DNA from: Schauerella aestuarii | Lineage (GTDB): Bacteria; Pseudomonadota; Gammaproteobacteria; Burkholderiales; Burkholderiaceae_B | DNA: 64,000 bases | NCBI RefSeq assembly: GCF_009866805.1 | Contig: NZ_SIZW01000038.1 | Location: 1 to 64,000, forward strand | Direction of reading: 5' to 3' | Part shown: one piece after another, positions 17,494-25,904 of the stretch | How positions within the stretch are numbered: position 1 is the first letter of the stretch | Layout of the letters: every line of letters starts with the position of its first letter | Made by a program: the position numbers and the translations under genes | Notes under the pieces: model-generated | What the model was told of the DNA's origin: nothing | Databases searched by the model: none | The model's input: only the letters and a program-made list of their open reading frames with translations

Positions 17494-19020
17494 TCAGTGC
17501 GCAACCGCCTCGCGCGACGGCAACGCAGCAAGCACGCGAATGCGTTGCTGCAGACTGTCGTGGGCGTCGCCCACGCGCCGCCGCGTGGCGTCGATCAGCT
17601 GGCGGCGCTCGTTCAACCGCGCGCGCTGTTCGTCAATGTGGGCGCGCACACCGTCCGGTGCCGGCCCGCCCAGCGACTGGCGTGCGGCCACGTTGCGCAC
17701 GGGATCCAGGCAAGCGGCAATGTCTTGTGTTTTGAGCGACACGGCGCGGCCGAGTTGCTGCGCGGCAGCGGCATCGATCATGGCCGGTGTGATGTCCTTG
17801 GCCGACACGCCGCTTTCGATCGCTTGCCGTACGACGGCCCCGATGATGTGATGCGCATCGCGAAACGTGATGTTTGCCTGGGTAACCAGCAGATCGGCAA
17901 GGTCGGTGACGGTTGAGAAATCTTCTGCGGCGCGCGCGGCCATTCGACCGCGATTGGGCTCGACGTTCTCGACCAGCAAACACATCAGTTCAAGCGCCTT
18001 TATCGCTTCGTCGCACGCTTCCCAGCACGTTCGTGTGCTCTCTCGACTGCTGTCGCCGGAGTGTGTGAAATGGGTGGACTTCACCGTAGAGAATGCCGCG
18101 GAGGTCAGCCCGATCAGATGTCCCGTCTTGCCGCGGAGATACTCCAGCACGGCCGGATTCTTCTTCTGCGGCATGATGCTGGACGTGCTCGCGATGCTGT
18201 CGGGAAACGTCAGATACCCGAACTCGGGCGTCGACCAGATATAGAAGTCCTGCACCATGCGACTGCAGGTGATCATCATGATCGACAGCGATGCGCTGAG
18301 TTCCAACGCAAAATCGCGCGATGCCACGCTGTCCAGCGCATTCGGCAAGGGACGGCTGAAGCCGAGCATTGCGCTGGTGGCCGCGCGATCGATGGGAAAT
18401 GCCGTACCCGCCAACGCGCAGGCGCCCAACGGCGAGGCGTCGGCCGCATGAAGCGCATGCACGAGCCGATCGATATCGCGCGTCCATGCGTCCACCAGTG
18501 CGGAAAGGTAGAAGCCGTAAGTAATGGGCTGAGCGGCCTGCATATGGGTATAGCCAGGCATCACGCAGGTTGCATACTTGTCTGCCTGACTCAGTGCGGT
18601 GTCGGCCAGATCAGCAAGCAGCGTGGCGATACGCATCGCGAAGTCGCGTGCCCGCATGCGATCGATCGTGGCACCCATATCGTTACGGCTGCGCGCCGTA
18701 TGCAATCGACCGCCTACGTCTTGCCCCACCTGTCCGATCAGATGGGCTTCGTAATTGAAGTAGGCCTCTTCGCGTGCCGGATCGAGCGTCACCGCATCGG
18801 GCCCCTCATCCTGCATCTTCACAAGCGCAGCGGCCAGTTGCGTAGAGGTGCGTTCGTCAAGGATGCCCTGTGCGTGCAGCATCAAGGTGTGCGCGAAGTT
18901 GATTTGGTTGAGCATCTCGAAGTTGGCGAAGAACTCGCGGTTCAACCGCGGCAGAAAGACATGTTGAATCACTTTCTGCGCAAGCGGTTGCTTCAGGCGG
19001 CTACTGACTTTGGATTCCAT
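17494..19020 (-). CDS. Argininosuccinate-lyase-like C-N lyase
   Basis: A 508-residue member of the fumarase/aspartase superfamily, closest to argininosuccinate lyase. It retains His-Thr-Ala-Arg-Ser-Arg-Asn-Asp (107-114), Gly-Tyr-Thr-His-Met-Gln with His159, and the flexible Ser loop Ser-Ser-Ile-Met-Pro-Gln-Lys-Lys-Asn-Pro (280-289). Such enzymes release fumarate from N-substituted aspartates. Normal ArgH has about 460-470 residues; this one has an extra C-terminal part of about 35-40 residues and sits beside a Bug protein and a divergent LysR gene, so a catabolic role is more likely than arginine synthesis. EDDS lyase is one known family member of similar length, but the substrate here is not shown. 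Confidence 0.8.
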   Translation of the reverse strand: MESKVSSRLKQPLAQKVIQHVFLPRLNREFFANFEMLNQINFAHTLMLHAQGILDERTSTQLAAALVKMQDEGPDAVTLDPAREEAYFNYEAHLIGQVGQDVGGRLHTARSRNDMGATIDRMRARDFAMRIATLLADLADTALSQADKYATCVMPGYTHMQAAQPITYGFYLSALVDAWTRDIDRLVHALHAADASPLGACALAGTAFPIDRAATSAMLGFSRPLPNALDSVASRDFALELSASLSIMMITCSRMVQDFYIWSTPEFGYLTFPDSIASTSSIMPQKKNPAVLEYLRGKTGHLIGLTSAAFSTVKSTHFTHSGDSSRESTRTCWEACDEAIKALELMCLLVENVEPNRGRMAARAAEDFSTVTDLADLLVTQANITFRDAHHIIGAVVRQAIESGVSAKDITPAMIDAAAAQQLGRAVSLKTQDIAACLDPVRNVAARQSLGGPAPDGVRAHIDEQRARLNERRQLIDATRRRVGDAHDSLQQRIRVLAALPSREAVAH

Positions 19021-19096
19021 GGCGGCGCGTGTCCAGGCGGTAAAACCCTAGTCTCGGTTTTCAACCATTCATACGTCAAATCAGATTCTTGGTGCT

Positions 19097-19112
19097 TCAA
19101 ATACAAAATTGA
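19097..19112. promoter_or_regulatory. Candidate LysR box between lyase and LysR genes
   Basis: In the 120-base divergent spacer, tcaa (19097-19100) and ttga (19109-19112) form an A/T-rich inverted repeat that fits the T-N11-A LysR consensus. A second, wider pair, aaatca (19078-19083) and tgattt (19115-19120), brackets it. Placement near both starts suggests autoregulation and activation of the lyase/Bug unit. Confidence 0.45.
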
Positions 19113-19140
19113 TATGATTTGGAAAAACACGGGAACCGTC

Positions 19141-20034
19141 ATGAACTTCAAGCAGGTCGAAGCCTTTCGCGCGGTGATGATGACGCGGTCCATGACGACA
19201 GCCGCCAGCTTGCTTCACACGTCGCAACCCAACGTGAGCCGATGGATCGCATTACTCGAGACGACGCTGGGGTTCGTGCTTTTCCAGCGCGTGGGCACGC
19301 GGCTGATCCCCACGCCAGAGGCCGACGCGTTTTATGCGGACGTGGAACGCGCGTTCATCGGTCTGGAATCGTTGAACGACAGCGCCAGCTCCATCCGCCG
19401 GCGCGGCACGGGATCGATTCGAGTGGGCGCCGTGGGCTCCATCACGCAATGCATTCTGCCGGATGCTATTCAGCTTTTCAGGGAAAAATTCACGGATATA
19501 CCGGTGGTGGTCAACACCGGCGGATCCGACCTGGTGGCGAAATGGATGGCCACCGGCTTCTGCGATATTTGCTTTTGCTCGATCGAAAGCGACGTGGCGG
19601 GGTTGCGTTATGAACGGATCAACACTGCCCATGGCGTAGGCATCGTGCATCGCGGGCATCGGCTCGCCCGCAAGCGCGTACTGAAGCCGGCCGATTTTGC
19701 GGACGAGAACTTCATCTCGCTGCCGGCCGGCAGCTTCAACCGTGCGGCCATCGATCGTCACTTTCCCGACGACAAACGCGTCATTTCCGTTGAAACGCCT
19801 TACGCTACGACGATCTGCACAATGGTCGGCAAGGGCCTGGGGATTTCGATCGTGAATCCAGTGGTATCGCGTGCGCTCGGCTTGAGCGATATCCGCGAGA
19901 TCCCATTTTCCGAGAAGATCGCGTTTCACAGCTACGCCGTCACGTCCGACCATTTTCCGGTCAATGCCCTGGCGCGAAAAATGGCGGAATGCGTGACGGC
20001 TGCGTTTGCACAGTCTGGATTGCGAGCGTCGTGA
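19141..20034 (+). CDS. LysR-family regulator of the lyase/Bug unit
   Basis: A 297-residue LysR regulator starting at the ATG of Met-Asn-Phe-Lys-Gln-Val-Glu-Ala-Phe-Arg. The winged helix-turn-helix covers residues 1-60 (Met-Thr-Thr-Ala-Ala-Ser-Leu-Leu, Gln-Pro-Asn-Val-Ser-Arg-Trp), and a periplasmic-binding-protein-like effector domain follows from about residue 90. The open frame continues upstream through the antisense of the lyase gene, which is not real coding. It is divergent from the lyase gene across 120 bases. It probably senses the lyase substrate or a product; the closest look is to NocR/OccR-type regulators of opine or amino-acid use, which is only an impression. Confidence 0.85.
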   Translation: MNFKQVEAFRAVMMTRSMTTAASLLHTSQPNVSRWIALLETTLGFVLFQRVGTRLIPTPEADAFYADVERAFIGLESLNDSASSIRRRGTGSIRVGAVGSITQCILPDAIQLFREKFTDIPVVVNTGGSDLVAKWMATGFCDICFCSIESDVAGLRYERINTAHGVGIVHRGHRLARKRVLKPADFADENFISLPAGSFNRAAIDRHFPDDKRVISVETPYATTICTMVGKGLGISIVNPVVSRALGLSDIREIPFSEKIAFHSYAVTSDHFPVNALARKMAECVTAAFAQSGLRAS

Positions 20035-20094
20035 AGCAGCGGCGGTGGCTGCGCAATGCCGGCCTCGCCGCCGAAGGCGCACATCGCAATGGCG

Positions 20095-21090
20095 TCAGTT
20101 TTTCTCGGACGGCAGCGACCCGATGAACGCAATCAATGCAGCGTTCACCGCCTCAGGCTGCTCCTGCGCGGCCCAATGGCCGCATTCGGGCAGCACGATG
20201 GGTGGACGCAATTGAGGCACCAGCGTCGGCATGGCGTGGATGATGTCCTGCATGCCTGGGATCCTCAAACCCGTATCGCGCTCGCCGATCAAGAACAACG
20301 CCGGCACCGTGATGGACTGTCCTTTCGTCGCACGTTGCAGCAGCCAATTTGCATCGAGAGCGCGGTAATAGTTGAGCCCGCCTTTAAAGCCGCTGTGCGA
20401 AAACGCCTGCACAAACCTTTCCAAGTCGGTCTCGGTGAGCCATGCCGGGCATCGATCGGGATCAGGTAGCGGCCCGAGCAACCCAGCGGTACGCGAGACC
20501 ATGCCGAAAGGATTGGGCGTGCCGTCACCCTCGAGCCGAGGTCCCGCGTCACCCGATGCCGCCCAATAGATTTTTCGCAACGTGCACGCAACGTCAGACT
20601 CGAATTCGAGCTCAGCAACGCCCGGCGTCTGAAAGTACAGGGTGTAGAACAGGGCATCGTCGGTTTGAGGAAAAAGTGAAGTGGGAAGCGCCGGCGCCCG
20701 ATCCATCATCGGCGTGCCCAGAACAGCCACGGCACTGAACCGATCGGGGCGCGTCAGCGCCGCATGCCAGGCGATCGTTCCGCCCCAATCGCTGCCGACG
20801 ACGACGGCGGTGTTTACCTTCAATGCATCCATGATGCCAATGAGATCACCGACATGCTGATCAAGCGTGTAAAGCGACGGATCGCCAGGCGACTCGGTGC
20901 TGCCATAGCCTCGCATGTCCGGCGCAACGGCGTGATTGCCAGCCTCGGCTAATGCGGTCAGTTGATGTCGCCATGCGTACGACGTTTCCGGAAAGCCATG
21001 ACACAGCAAAACGAGCGGCCCCTCGCCTTGCTCAAGGATGTGCATCCGCACACCTGCGGCGTCGATATGGCGTTCGTGAAAATCAGTCAT
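20095..21090 (-). CDS. Epoxide-hydrolase-like alpha/beta hydrolase
   Basis: A 331-residue alpha/beta hydrolase of the epoxide hydrolase/haloalkane dehalogenase group. It has the oxyanion motif His-Gly-Phe-Pro-Glu (31-35), the nucleophile Asp101 in Gly-Ser-Asp-Trp-Gly-Gly and the base His305 in Cys-Gly-His-Trp. The Asp nucleophile and His-Gly-Phe-Pro-Glu motif favour epoxide hydrolase over an esterase. The ATG at 21090 has gaggatc upstream; the frame reaches 21132 without homology. It is divergent from the Rrf2 regulator at 21195, which likely controls it. Physiological substrate unknown. Confidence 0.85.
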   Translation of the reverse strand: MTDFHERHIDAAGVRMHILEQGEGPLVLLCHGFPETSYAWRHQLTALAEAGNHAVAPDMRGYGSTESPGDPSLYTLDQHVGDLIGIMDALKVNTAVVVGSDWGGTIAWHAALTRPDRFSAVAVLGTPMMDRAPALPTSLFPQTDDALFYTLYFQTPGVAELEFESDVACTLRKIYWAASGDAGPRLEGDGTPNPFGMVSRTAGLLGPLPDPDRCPAWLTETDLERFVQAFSHSGFKGGLNYYRALDANWLLQRATKGQSITVPALFLIGERDTGLRIPGMQDIIHAMPTLVPQLRPPIVLPECGHWAAQEQPEAVNAALIAFIGSLPSEKN

Positions 21091-21194
21091 CGTGATCCTC
21101 AATAGGTAACTGTTCCAGCTACAATAACGCAATGCCGAAGATTTCGTAACCCCATAAGTTTCCTTTTAGGCGCGCGCCGCCAAACTGTGCCGAT

Positions 21195-21659
21195 ATGAAA
21201 ATGGATAACCGTCTCATGCGGATGCTGCATGTGCTGCTGCACATCGCCCTTCATGATGGTGCGGCCACGTCGCAAACGATCGCCAAAATGCTGGGCACGC
21301 ATCCTGTCGTCGTCCGTCGCTCCATGTCGAATCTGCGCGAACAAGGGTATGTGCAAGCGACGAGAGGACCAGGCGGGGGATGGCGGTTGGCACGCGCGCT
21401 TGGCGAGATCACGGTCTTCGATGTGTATGTGACGCTGGGTTTGCCATCGCTGATCGCCATCGAACGTCATCCCGAGCACCCGACTTGTCCTGTCGAGCGC
21501 TCGGTGGCCGCTGCCCTCGATGACGTTGCGATGCAGGCCGAAGCGGCGATGCTGGCACGTTTCAAAGCCACCACGCTCGCCGATCTGGTGCCGGCGAGCA
21601 CACCGGCGGCGAAGGCGAAGCGTGGGTCCGGCGACATGTTGGCGGGTCACCGTCACTAG
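21195..21659 (+). CDS. Rrf2-family regulator lacking Fe-S cysteines
   Basis: A 154-residue Rrf2-type winged helix regulator: DNA-binding part at about residues 5-65 (Thr-Ser-Gln-Thr-Ile-Ala-Lys-Met-Leu-Gly, Val-Val-Val-Arg-Arg-Ser-Met) and the Gly-Pro-Gly-Gly-Gly-Trp-Arg-Leu-Ala wing. Iron-sulfur members (IscR, NsrR, RsrR) have three cysteines in the middle; only one, in Thr-Cys-Pro-Val-Glu near residue 99, is present, so it is closer to the YwnA-like group. The divergent spacer contains a weak dyad, gtaactgt/acaataac, around 21105-21127. It probably represses the epoxide-hydrolase-like gene in response to a small reactive molecule. Confidence 0.82.
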   Translation: MKMDNRLMRMLHVLLHIALHDGAATSQTIAKMLGTHPVVVRRSMSNLREQGYVQATRGPGGGWRLARALGEITVFDVYVTLGLPSLIAIERHPEHPTCPVERSVAAALDDVAMQAEAAMLARFKATTLADLVPASTPAAKAKRGSGDMLAGHRH

Positions 21660-21780
21660 CCGGCCGCTCGAGCCCGACGCTACCAAGACGCTCGCAACAA
21701 CCCGCGACCATCGTCCCTGCCAGCGCTGCGCTACGCCCCGCCCTGCGATGCAAGGTGGCGCCCGCTGAACACACGCGTTG

Positions 21781-22785
21781 CTATCTTTCGCTGTGCGCGA
21801 TCTGTGCACCTGCGCGAACAAGCTCAGCGAGAAAAGCGTCAGCCTCCCACAGCAGTTCCGGCATGTAGAGCCCGGCGGGCGTTCGCGCTTTGCCATCCAG
21901 TCCCAGCAAGGCTGCAAGTGCCAGCACCACACTCACGCCGGTAAGCGCCGCCGTTCCCTCGTCAAACACCAGCGTGGATCGCGATCGGGTGGCACGTCCG
22001 CCGGCATCGCCTTCAATCTCGACCATGATTTCGGTCGCGGCACCGCCCCCGGCACGGCGGCTGGACGAGGCGGCGGTGACCAGGTCGAATCGGATATCGG
22101 CCGCGCCCGTGGCGGCCTGCAGGCTCACCACATCGAATGAAGAAAATGCGCTGCCTTTCAACCGGCGTCCGTCAACGGTTTCGATATCGCGGTTGACGGC
22201 ATCTTCCGTGAGCCAGATGCGCTTGCCGTCTTTCAGGGCCAATGCGGCAGGCGCGGCCTCGTGCAGCCGTGCCATGTCTTCCAGCGCAGTGGGACCGACC
22301 GAATCCTGATCGTCGACGAGCGCACCCATGTGGATCGACCGCACGCGATCGAAAGCTTGAGCCGCCTTGGCCGCCAGCATGACCGCCGCCCCGGCCATCC
22401 AATGCGCGGCGATAACGATGGGCGCGGCGTTCGGGCGATGTGTGAACAGCGCCAACTCGGACGCGACCTCGATCAACCCGCCGCCGATGCTGAGGTAAGG
22501 CACTGCCCGGTCCTGTGCGAATCTCAAGCCGAGCAGCGCGTTATCGGGCACCAACATGACCACTGCGCCCACGGCCACATCGTCTCCCAGCCCAAGTTGC
22601 GGCTTGTCGAGGTCGATCGCGACGGCCTTGGCCAAGCCGGCCGCTTCGGCCACCTCGTTGGCGGGTTTCAGATTGCGGCCGCCCACGAGCACGGGCACGT
22701 CGGGGTAACGACGGCGAAACTCGGCGATGGTCTTGCGGCCCACGCTGCCGGAACCGCCTGCAAAAAGTACGGGTGCTGTGGTCAT
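21781..22785 (-). CDS. Saccharopine-dehydrogenase-like NAD(P)-binding protein
   Basis: A 334-residue protein that opens with a Rossmann fold: Val-Leu-Phe-Ala-Gly-Gly-Ser-Gly-Ser-Val-Gly (about residues 6-16) and Val-Leu-Val-Gly-Gly-Arg, as in saccharopine dehydrogenase-like oxidoreductases. The second half has no catalytic motif I can name. The ATG at 22785 has a strong ribosome site (gaggaaac). It is divergent from a TetR gene across a spacer with two operator dyads, which implies inducible expression, perhaps by a xenobiotic or lipid-like ligand. The reaction is unknown. Confidence 0.7.
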   Translation of the reverse strand: MTTAPVLFAGGSGSVGRKTIAEFRRRYPDVPVLVGGRNLKPANEVAEAAGLAKAVAIDLDKPQLGLGDDVAVGAVVMLVPDNALLGLRFAQDRAVPYLSIGGGLIEVASELALFTHRPNAAPIVIAAHWMAGAAVMLAAKAAQAFDRVRSIHMGALVDDQDSVGPTALEDMARLHEAAPAALALKDGKRIWLTEDAVNRDIETVDGRRLKGSAFSSFDVVSLQAATGAADIRFDLVTAASSSRRAGGGAATEIMVEIEGDAGGRATRSRSTLVFDEGTAALTGVSVVLALAALLGLDGKARTPAGLYMPELLWEADAFLAELVRAGAQIAHSER

Positions 22786-22895
22786 GATGTGTTTCCTCTC
22801 GAGTGAACGATGAAGCGAATCCGTCATCGTGCGTTGCGTTCAGCCCTGGGCGCAGCAGCACTGCGCGTTGCAGTTGAGCCAACTCTCAGGTACAA

Positions 22896-22936
22896 CCTAC
22901 TATGAGTAGGTACATTAACCTACCTTTAGTAGGTTA
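22896..22936. promoter_or_regulatory. Two TetR-type operator dyads
   Basis: Dyad 1, cctactatgagtagg (22896-22910), has 6-base arms around 3 bases. Dyad 2 has arms taacctac (22916-22923) and gtaggtta (22929-22936) around 5 bases. Both share the core cctac/gtagg, and their centres are about 23 bp apart. They lie between the saccharopine-dehydrogenase-like gene and the TetR gene, so binding would block both promoters. Confidence 0.75.
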
Positions 22937-22955
22937 CGCAACAGGACGCCGTATT

Positions 22956-23573
22956 TTGATTGCAGACACGCCCCCCAACATCACGCCAGAGGCACCCCAG
23001 CGCAGGCTTTCCAAGGCGCAGCGGCGGCTGCAATTGCTCGAGGTCGCACTGGCCATTGTGAGAAAGGAAGGTGCAGATCGCCTCACGCTCGGCCATTTGG
23101 CGGTGTGCGCCGGCGTATCCAAACCGGTGGTGTACGAGCACTTCGGCACCCGATCGGGATTATTGATCGCGCTGTACCAGGCAATGGATGTCGAGCAATC
23201 CAATGCCTTGCGTGAAGCGTTGACGACCGGCGAGCGCAGCCTCAAGGATGTGGTCGAGCGCCTGGCGGTCGCGTATGTGCATTGCGCAGTCGACACCGAC
23301 GGCGTGTGGCAGGCGGTGGGCGCAGCGCTGGCGGGCAGCGAGGAGAAAGGCGCCGTACATCAGAAACTGCTGGATGGTTATGTGCAGTTGTTCGCCACGG
23401 TATTGGCGGCACACAGCCCCCTGTCGCGACCAGACCTGGAACGACGATGCGTGGGATTCATCGGCGCCGGCGAAGCCCTTTCGGCCGCGATGCTACGCGG
23501 CCACTGCACCGAAAATGAGGCGGCGCAAACCTTCTCGGCGCTGATGCAGGGTGGCCTGGGCGCGGCGGGGTAA
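22956..23573 (+). CDS. TetR-family regulator
   Basis: A TetR-type repressor of 205 residues from the TTG at 22956. The helix-turn-helix is at about residues 25-70 (Leu-Thr-Leu-Gly-His-Leu-Ala-Val-Cys-Ala-Gly-Val-Ser, then Val-Val-Tyr-Glu-His-Phe-Gly), with an all-helical effector domain after it. The ATG at 22902 lies inside the first operator dyad and the next 11 codons run through the second, so an initiation there would make the operators coding; TTG 22956 has aggacg before it and gives a normal N-terminus. The start is therefore uncertain (223 residues if ATG 22902). Divergent from 22785. Confidence 0.8.
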   Translation: MIADTPPNITPEAPQRRLSKAQRRLQLLEVALAIVRKEGADRLTLGHLAVCAGVSKPVVYEHFGTRSGLLIALYQAMDVEQSNALREALTTGERSLKDVVERLAVAYVHCAVDTDGVWQAVGAALAGSEEKGAVHQKLLDGYVQLFATVLAAHSPLSRPDLERRCVGFIGAGEALSAAMLRGHCTENEAAQTFSALMQGGLGAAG

Positions 23574-23596
23574 GGCTTCAGCGCCGGCACTTGAAG

Positions 23597-24745
23597 CTAC
23601 AGCCCACGCACGCTCAGTATGGCTGCGACCAACAACGCAGCGCCGGCTGCGATGAGTGAGCTCGTGAACGTGTGCGTCGTGTTGAACAAAGTGTTCGCGA
23701 CGATGGGCCCCACGATCTGCCCCACGCCGTACACCACCGTCATGATGGCGACAAGATTGCCGCGGCCTTCCCGCGCAATGCGCTGCGCGGCCGGCACAGC
23801 GATGGTGACGGTGCCGGTAAACGTACCGCCAACCAGTAACGCGCTCAGCAGGTAGCCTGCGGCCGACGGCGCGAGCGTGGGCAAGACGACACCGAAGGCT
23901 TGCACACAGAGATTTGCCGTGAGCGCGATGCGGGTGCCCAAGCGTTGATGAGCGCTGTGCCAAACAAAGCACGACCCGATCGCCCCGATCCCGAACACCG
24001 CCCACACATGCGCCGAATCTAGATCGGGCAGCGCGCTCTTCACCAGCAGCGGAAGGTAGGTGGCGGTAATGATGTAGCCGAAGCCGGCCAGGCCGTAGAT
24101 CACGATCAGCGGCAGGGGTTTTACCGCCACCGTGGCGGGTCCCGCCGGTGCGCTTGCGGCAGCCGCCGCGGGCGGCGCTTTAGACAGCAGGCCTGGCGCT
24201 GCGACAAGGCCAATCACAAGGCTGACCACGCCCAGCATGAGCCAGAGCCCCTGACTGCTCAACCCCGCATGCGCGCCCACCACCAACAGCTCGGCCGACA
24301 ACGCAATCCCGATCCCCACGCCGGCATAGAGCAACGGCGCGCGATGCATCTGCCCACGATGCGCCAGTAACCAAAGCGACGCTCCCACCATGGCCAATGC
24401 ACTGAACACCCCGGCGACCCCGCGGATGAAGATGATCAGTGGAATGGACTCGATCGCGGCGAGCACCGCCAGACACAAGGCGGTACCCACGAAGGACAAC
24501 ACGCAAAGGCGGTGGGCGTCATGCGCGCGCATCCGCATGGCCAGCAGCGCACCGATCAAATAGCCCGCATAGTTGGCCGACGCGGCAAGGCTGCCACCAT
24601 GCAGCGTCAACAGCCCCTCTTCCACCATATGCGGATACACCGCGGTGAACGCGAAGCGGCCGAAACCCATGCCCACCGCCATGATGAGCGCGGCATCGAA
24701 GGCCGACCGCAATCCGGATCCGGAGGTGCCTACAGCGCGCGTCAT
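23597..24745 (-). CDS. YbfB/YjiJ-family MFS transporter
   Basis: A 382-residue MFS permease with about 12 hydrophobic segments and the compact layout of the YbfB/YjiJ group. The first helix carries Met-Gly-Phe-Gly-Arg-Phe-Ala-Phe-Thr (about residues 24-32), the characteristic start of that group. A variable Ala/Pro-rich loop (about residues 187-203) separates the two six-helix halves. Its ATG overlaps the stop codon of the LysR gene (24742-25617), so the two are cotranscribed and translationally coupled, and the LysR likely regulates its own operon. Substrate unknown. Confidence 0.82.
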   Translation of the reverse strand: MTRAVGTSGSGLRSAFDAALIMAVGMGFGRFAFTAVYPHMVEEGLLTLHGGSLAASANYAGYLIGALLAMRMRAHDAHRLCVLSFVGTALCLAVLAAIESIPLIIFIRGVAGVFSALAMVGASLWLLAHRGQMHRAPLLYAGVGIGIALSAELLVVGAHAGLSSQGLWLMLGVVSLVIGLVAAPGLLSKAPPAAAAASAPAGPATVAVKPLPLIVIYGLAGFGYIITATYLPLLVKSALPDLDSAHVWAVFGIGAIGSCFVWHSAHQRLGTRIALTANLCVQAFGVVLPTLAPSAAGYLLSALLVGGTFTGTVTIAVPAAQRIAREGRGNLVAIMTVVYGVGQIVGPIVANTLFNTTHTFTSSLIAAGAALLVAAILSVRGL

Positions 24746-25617
24746 GATGCTTGTGCGCCAATCTGCGTGAGCAGATTCGAGAAGGCCGGCACGTCGTAAT
24801 CCGTGCGCCACACCAGGCAAGTGTCCGACCGCCCTGCCTTCAATGTTTTCAATGAAGACGGGACTTTGGCAAGCTCGAGCACACTCTTGGGCAGCAACGT
24901 CACGCATGCACCTGCTGCCACACACGCGATCATCGAATGGTACGACCCCATCTCCTGAATCCGCCATTCCGTATTGCCCGCGATTCCCAGATGCTCCTCG
25001 GCAATGGCGCGATAGGTACATCCCTGCTTGAACGCCGCCAGCGATCGCGTGCGCACCTGAGCCGTCGTGCGCACGCCCGTTTCGCTTGCCGGCAACAGCA
25101 GCAGTAATTCTTCGCGCCACACGGGCCTCATGGACAGCCCAAGATCGGCAAGGGCATCGGTGCCGGCCCAGGCCGTGGGCAAGGCCACGAACGCACAATC
25201 CATCTTGCCGTTGCGAACCTGCTCCAGGAGCATTCGCGAAGGCCCCGTGCTCAGTTCCAGTTGCGTCGTGGGAAAGCCTGCGTGATACGCGGCCAACAGC
25301 CCCGGCAAACGACTGGCGGCGGTGCTTTCCATGGAACCGATACGCAGCGCGCCGCCATCTTCACCACCCGTTACCACGTGCCGCGCTTCCTCTTCAAGCG
25401 CCAGCAGCCGCTGGGCGTAATCGAGAAAGCGTTCGCCCGCCATCGACATCGCCATGCGTTTACCGGTACGCACGAAAAGCTCGACGCCCACATCCGCCTC
25501 CAGTTGCTGGATACGGGTGGTGACGTTGGACGGCGCCCGTCCCAGACGCGCAGAAGCTTGCGTGATGCTCAGCTCGGCGGCGACCGCCGTGAAGATCCTG
25601 AGCGATTCCATGTCCAT
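24742..25617 (-). CDS. LysR-family regulator
   Basis: A 291-residue LysR regulator. The helix-turn-helix spans residues 1-62 (Ile-Thr-Gln-Ala-Ser-Ala-Arg-Leu-Gly-Arg-Ala-Pro-Ser-Asn-Val-Thr-Thr-Arg), then an effector domain. An aagga-like ribosome site precedes the ATG at 25617; the second ATG, two codons later, is possible. It heads a two-gene operon with the MFS transporter through a four-base ATGA overlap. The promoter region upstream is markedly A/T-rich (25625-25680). Confidence 0.85.
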   Translation of the reverse strand: MDMESLRIFTAVAAELSITQASARLGRAPSNVTTRIQQLEADVGVELFVRTGKRMAMSMAGERFLDYAQRLLALEEEARHVVTGGEDGGALRIGSMESTAASRLPGLLAAYHAGFPTTQLELSTGPSRMLLEQVRNGKMDCAFVALPTAWAGTDALADLGLSMRPVWREELLLLLPASETGVRTTAQVRTRSLAAFKQGCTYRAIAEEHLGIAGNTEWRIQEMGSYHSMIACVAAGACVTLLPKSVLELAKVPSSLKTLKAGRSDTCLVWRTDYDVPAFSNLLTQIGAQAS

Positions 25618-25696
25618 GACGTTGATTCCTTATTTGAGAACGATGATATCATTTTATTATTCATTTAAGAACGTTGATTTGGGCAGATCGCGGTGG

Positions 25697-25761
25697 TGGC
25701 TCGAGTTCGTGGCTCGAGTTCGTGCCTTGCGTTGGTGCCTTGCGTTGGTGGCTCGAGTTGG
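25697..25761. repeat. Five 13-bp tandem repeats
   Basis: Five 13-base units follow without gaps: tggctcgagttcg at 25697 and 25710, tgccttgcgttgg at 25723 and 25736, and tggctcgagttgg at 25749, with a decaying sixth after 25761. Two unit types alternate in pairs. It is in the spacer between the LysR promoter and the nitronate monooxygenase gene. Thirteen is not a multiple of three, so it is not a coding repeat. Confidence 0.85.
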
Positions 25762-25904
25762 TGCCGCTAGCTGTCGGGTCTCGTTGGCGGATCTCGTTGA
25801 CACCTATCGGCGATGCCCCTTCGCGGGGACACCGTGATGAAACATTTGGTCGGTAAGCCTTGCTGGCATATCGTGTTGGCAGGCGATTGAGTACAGGAGC
25901 AGAC

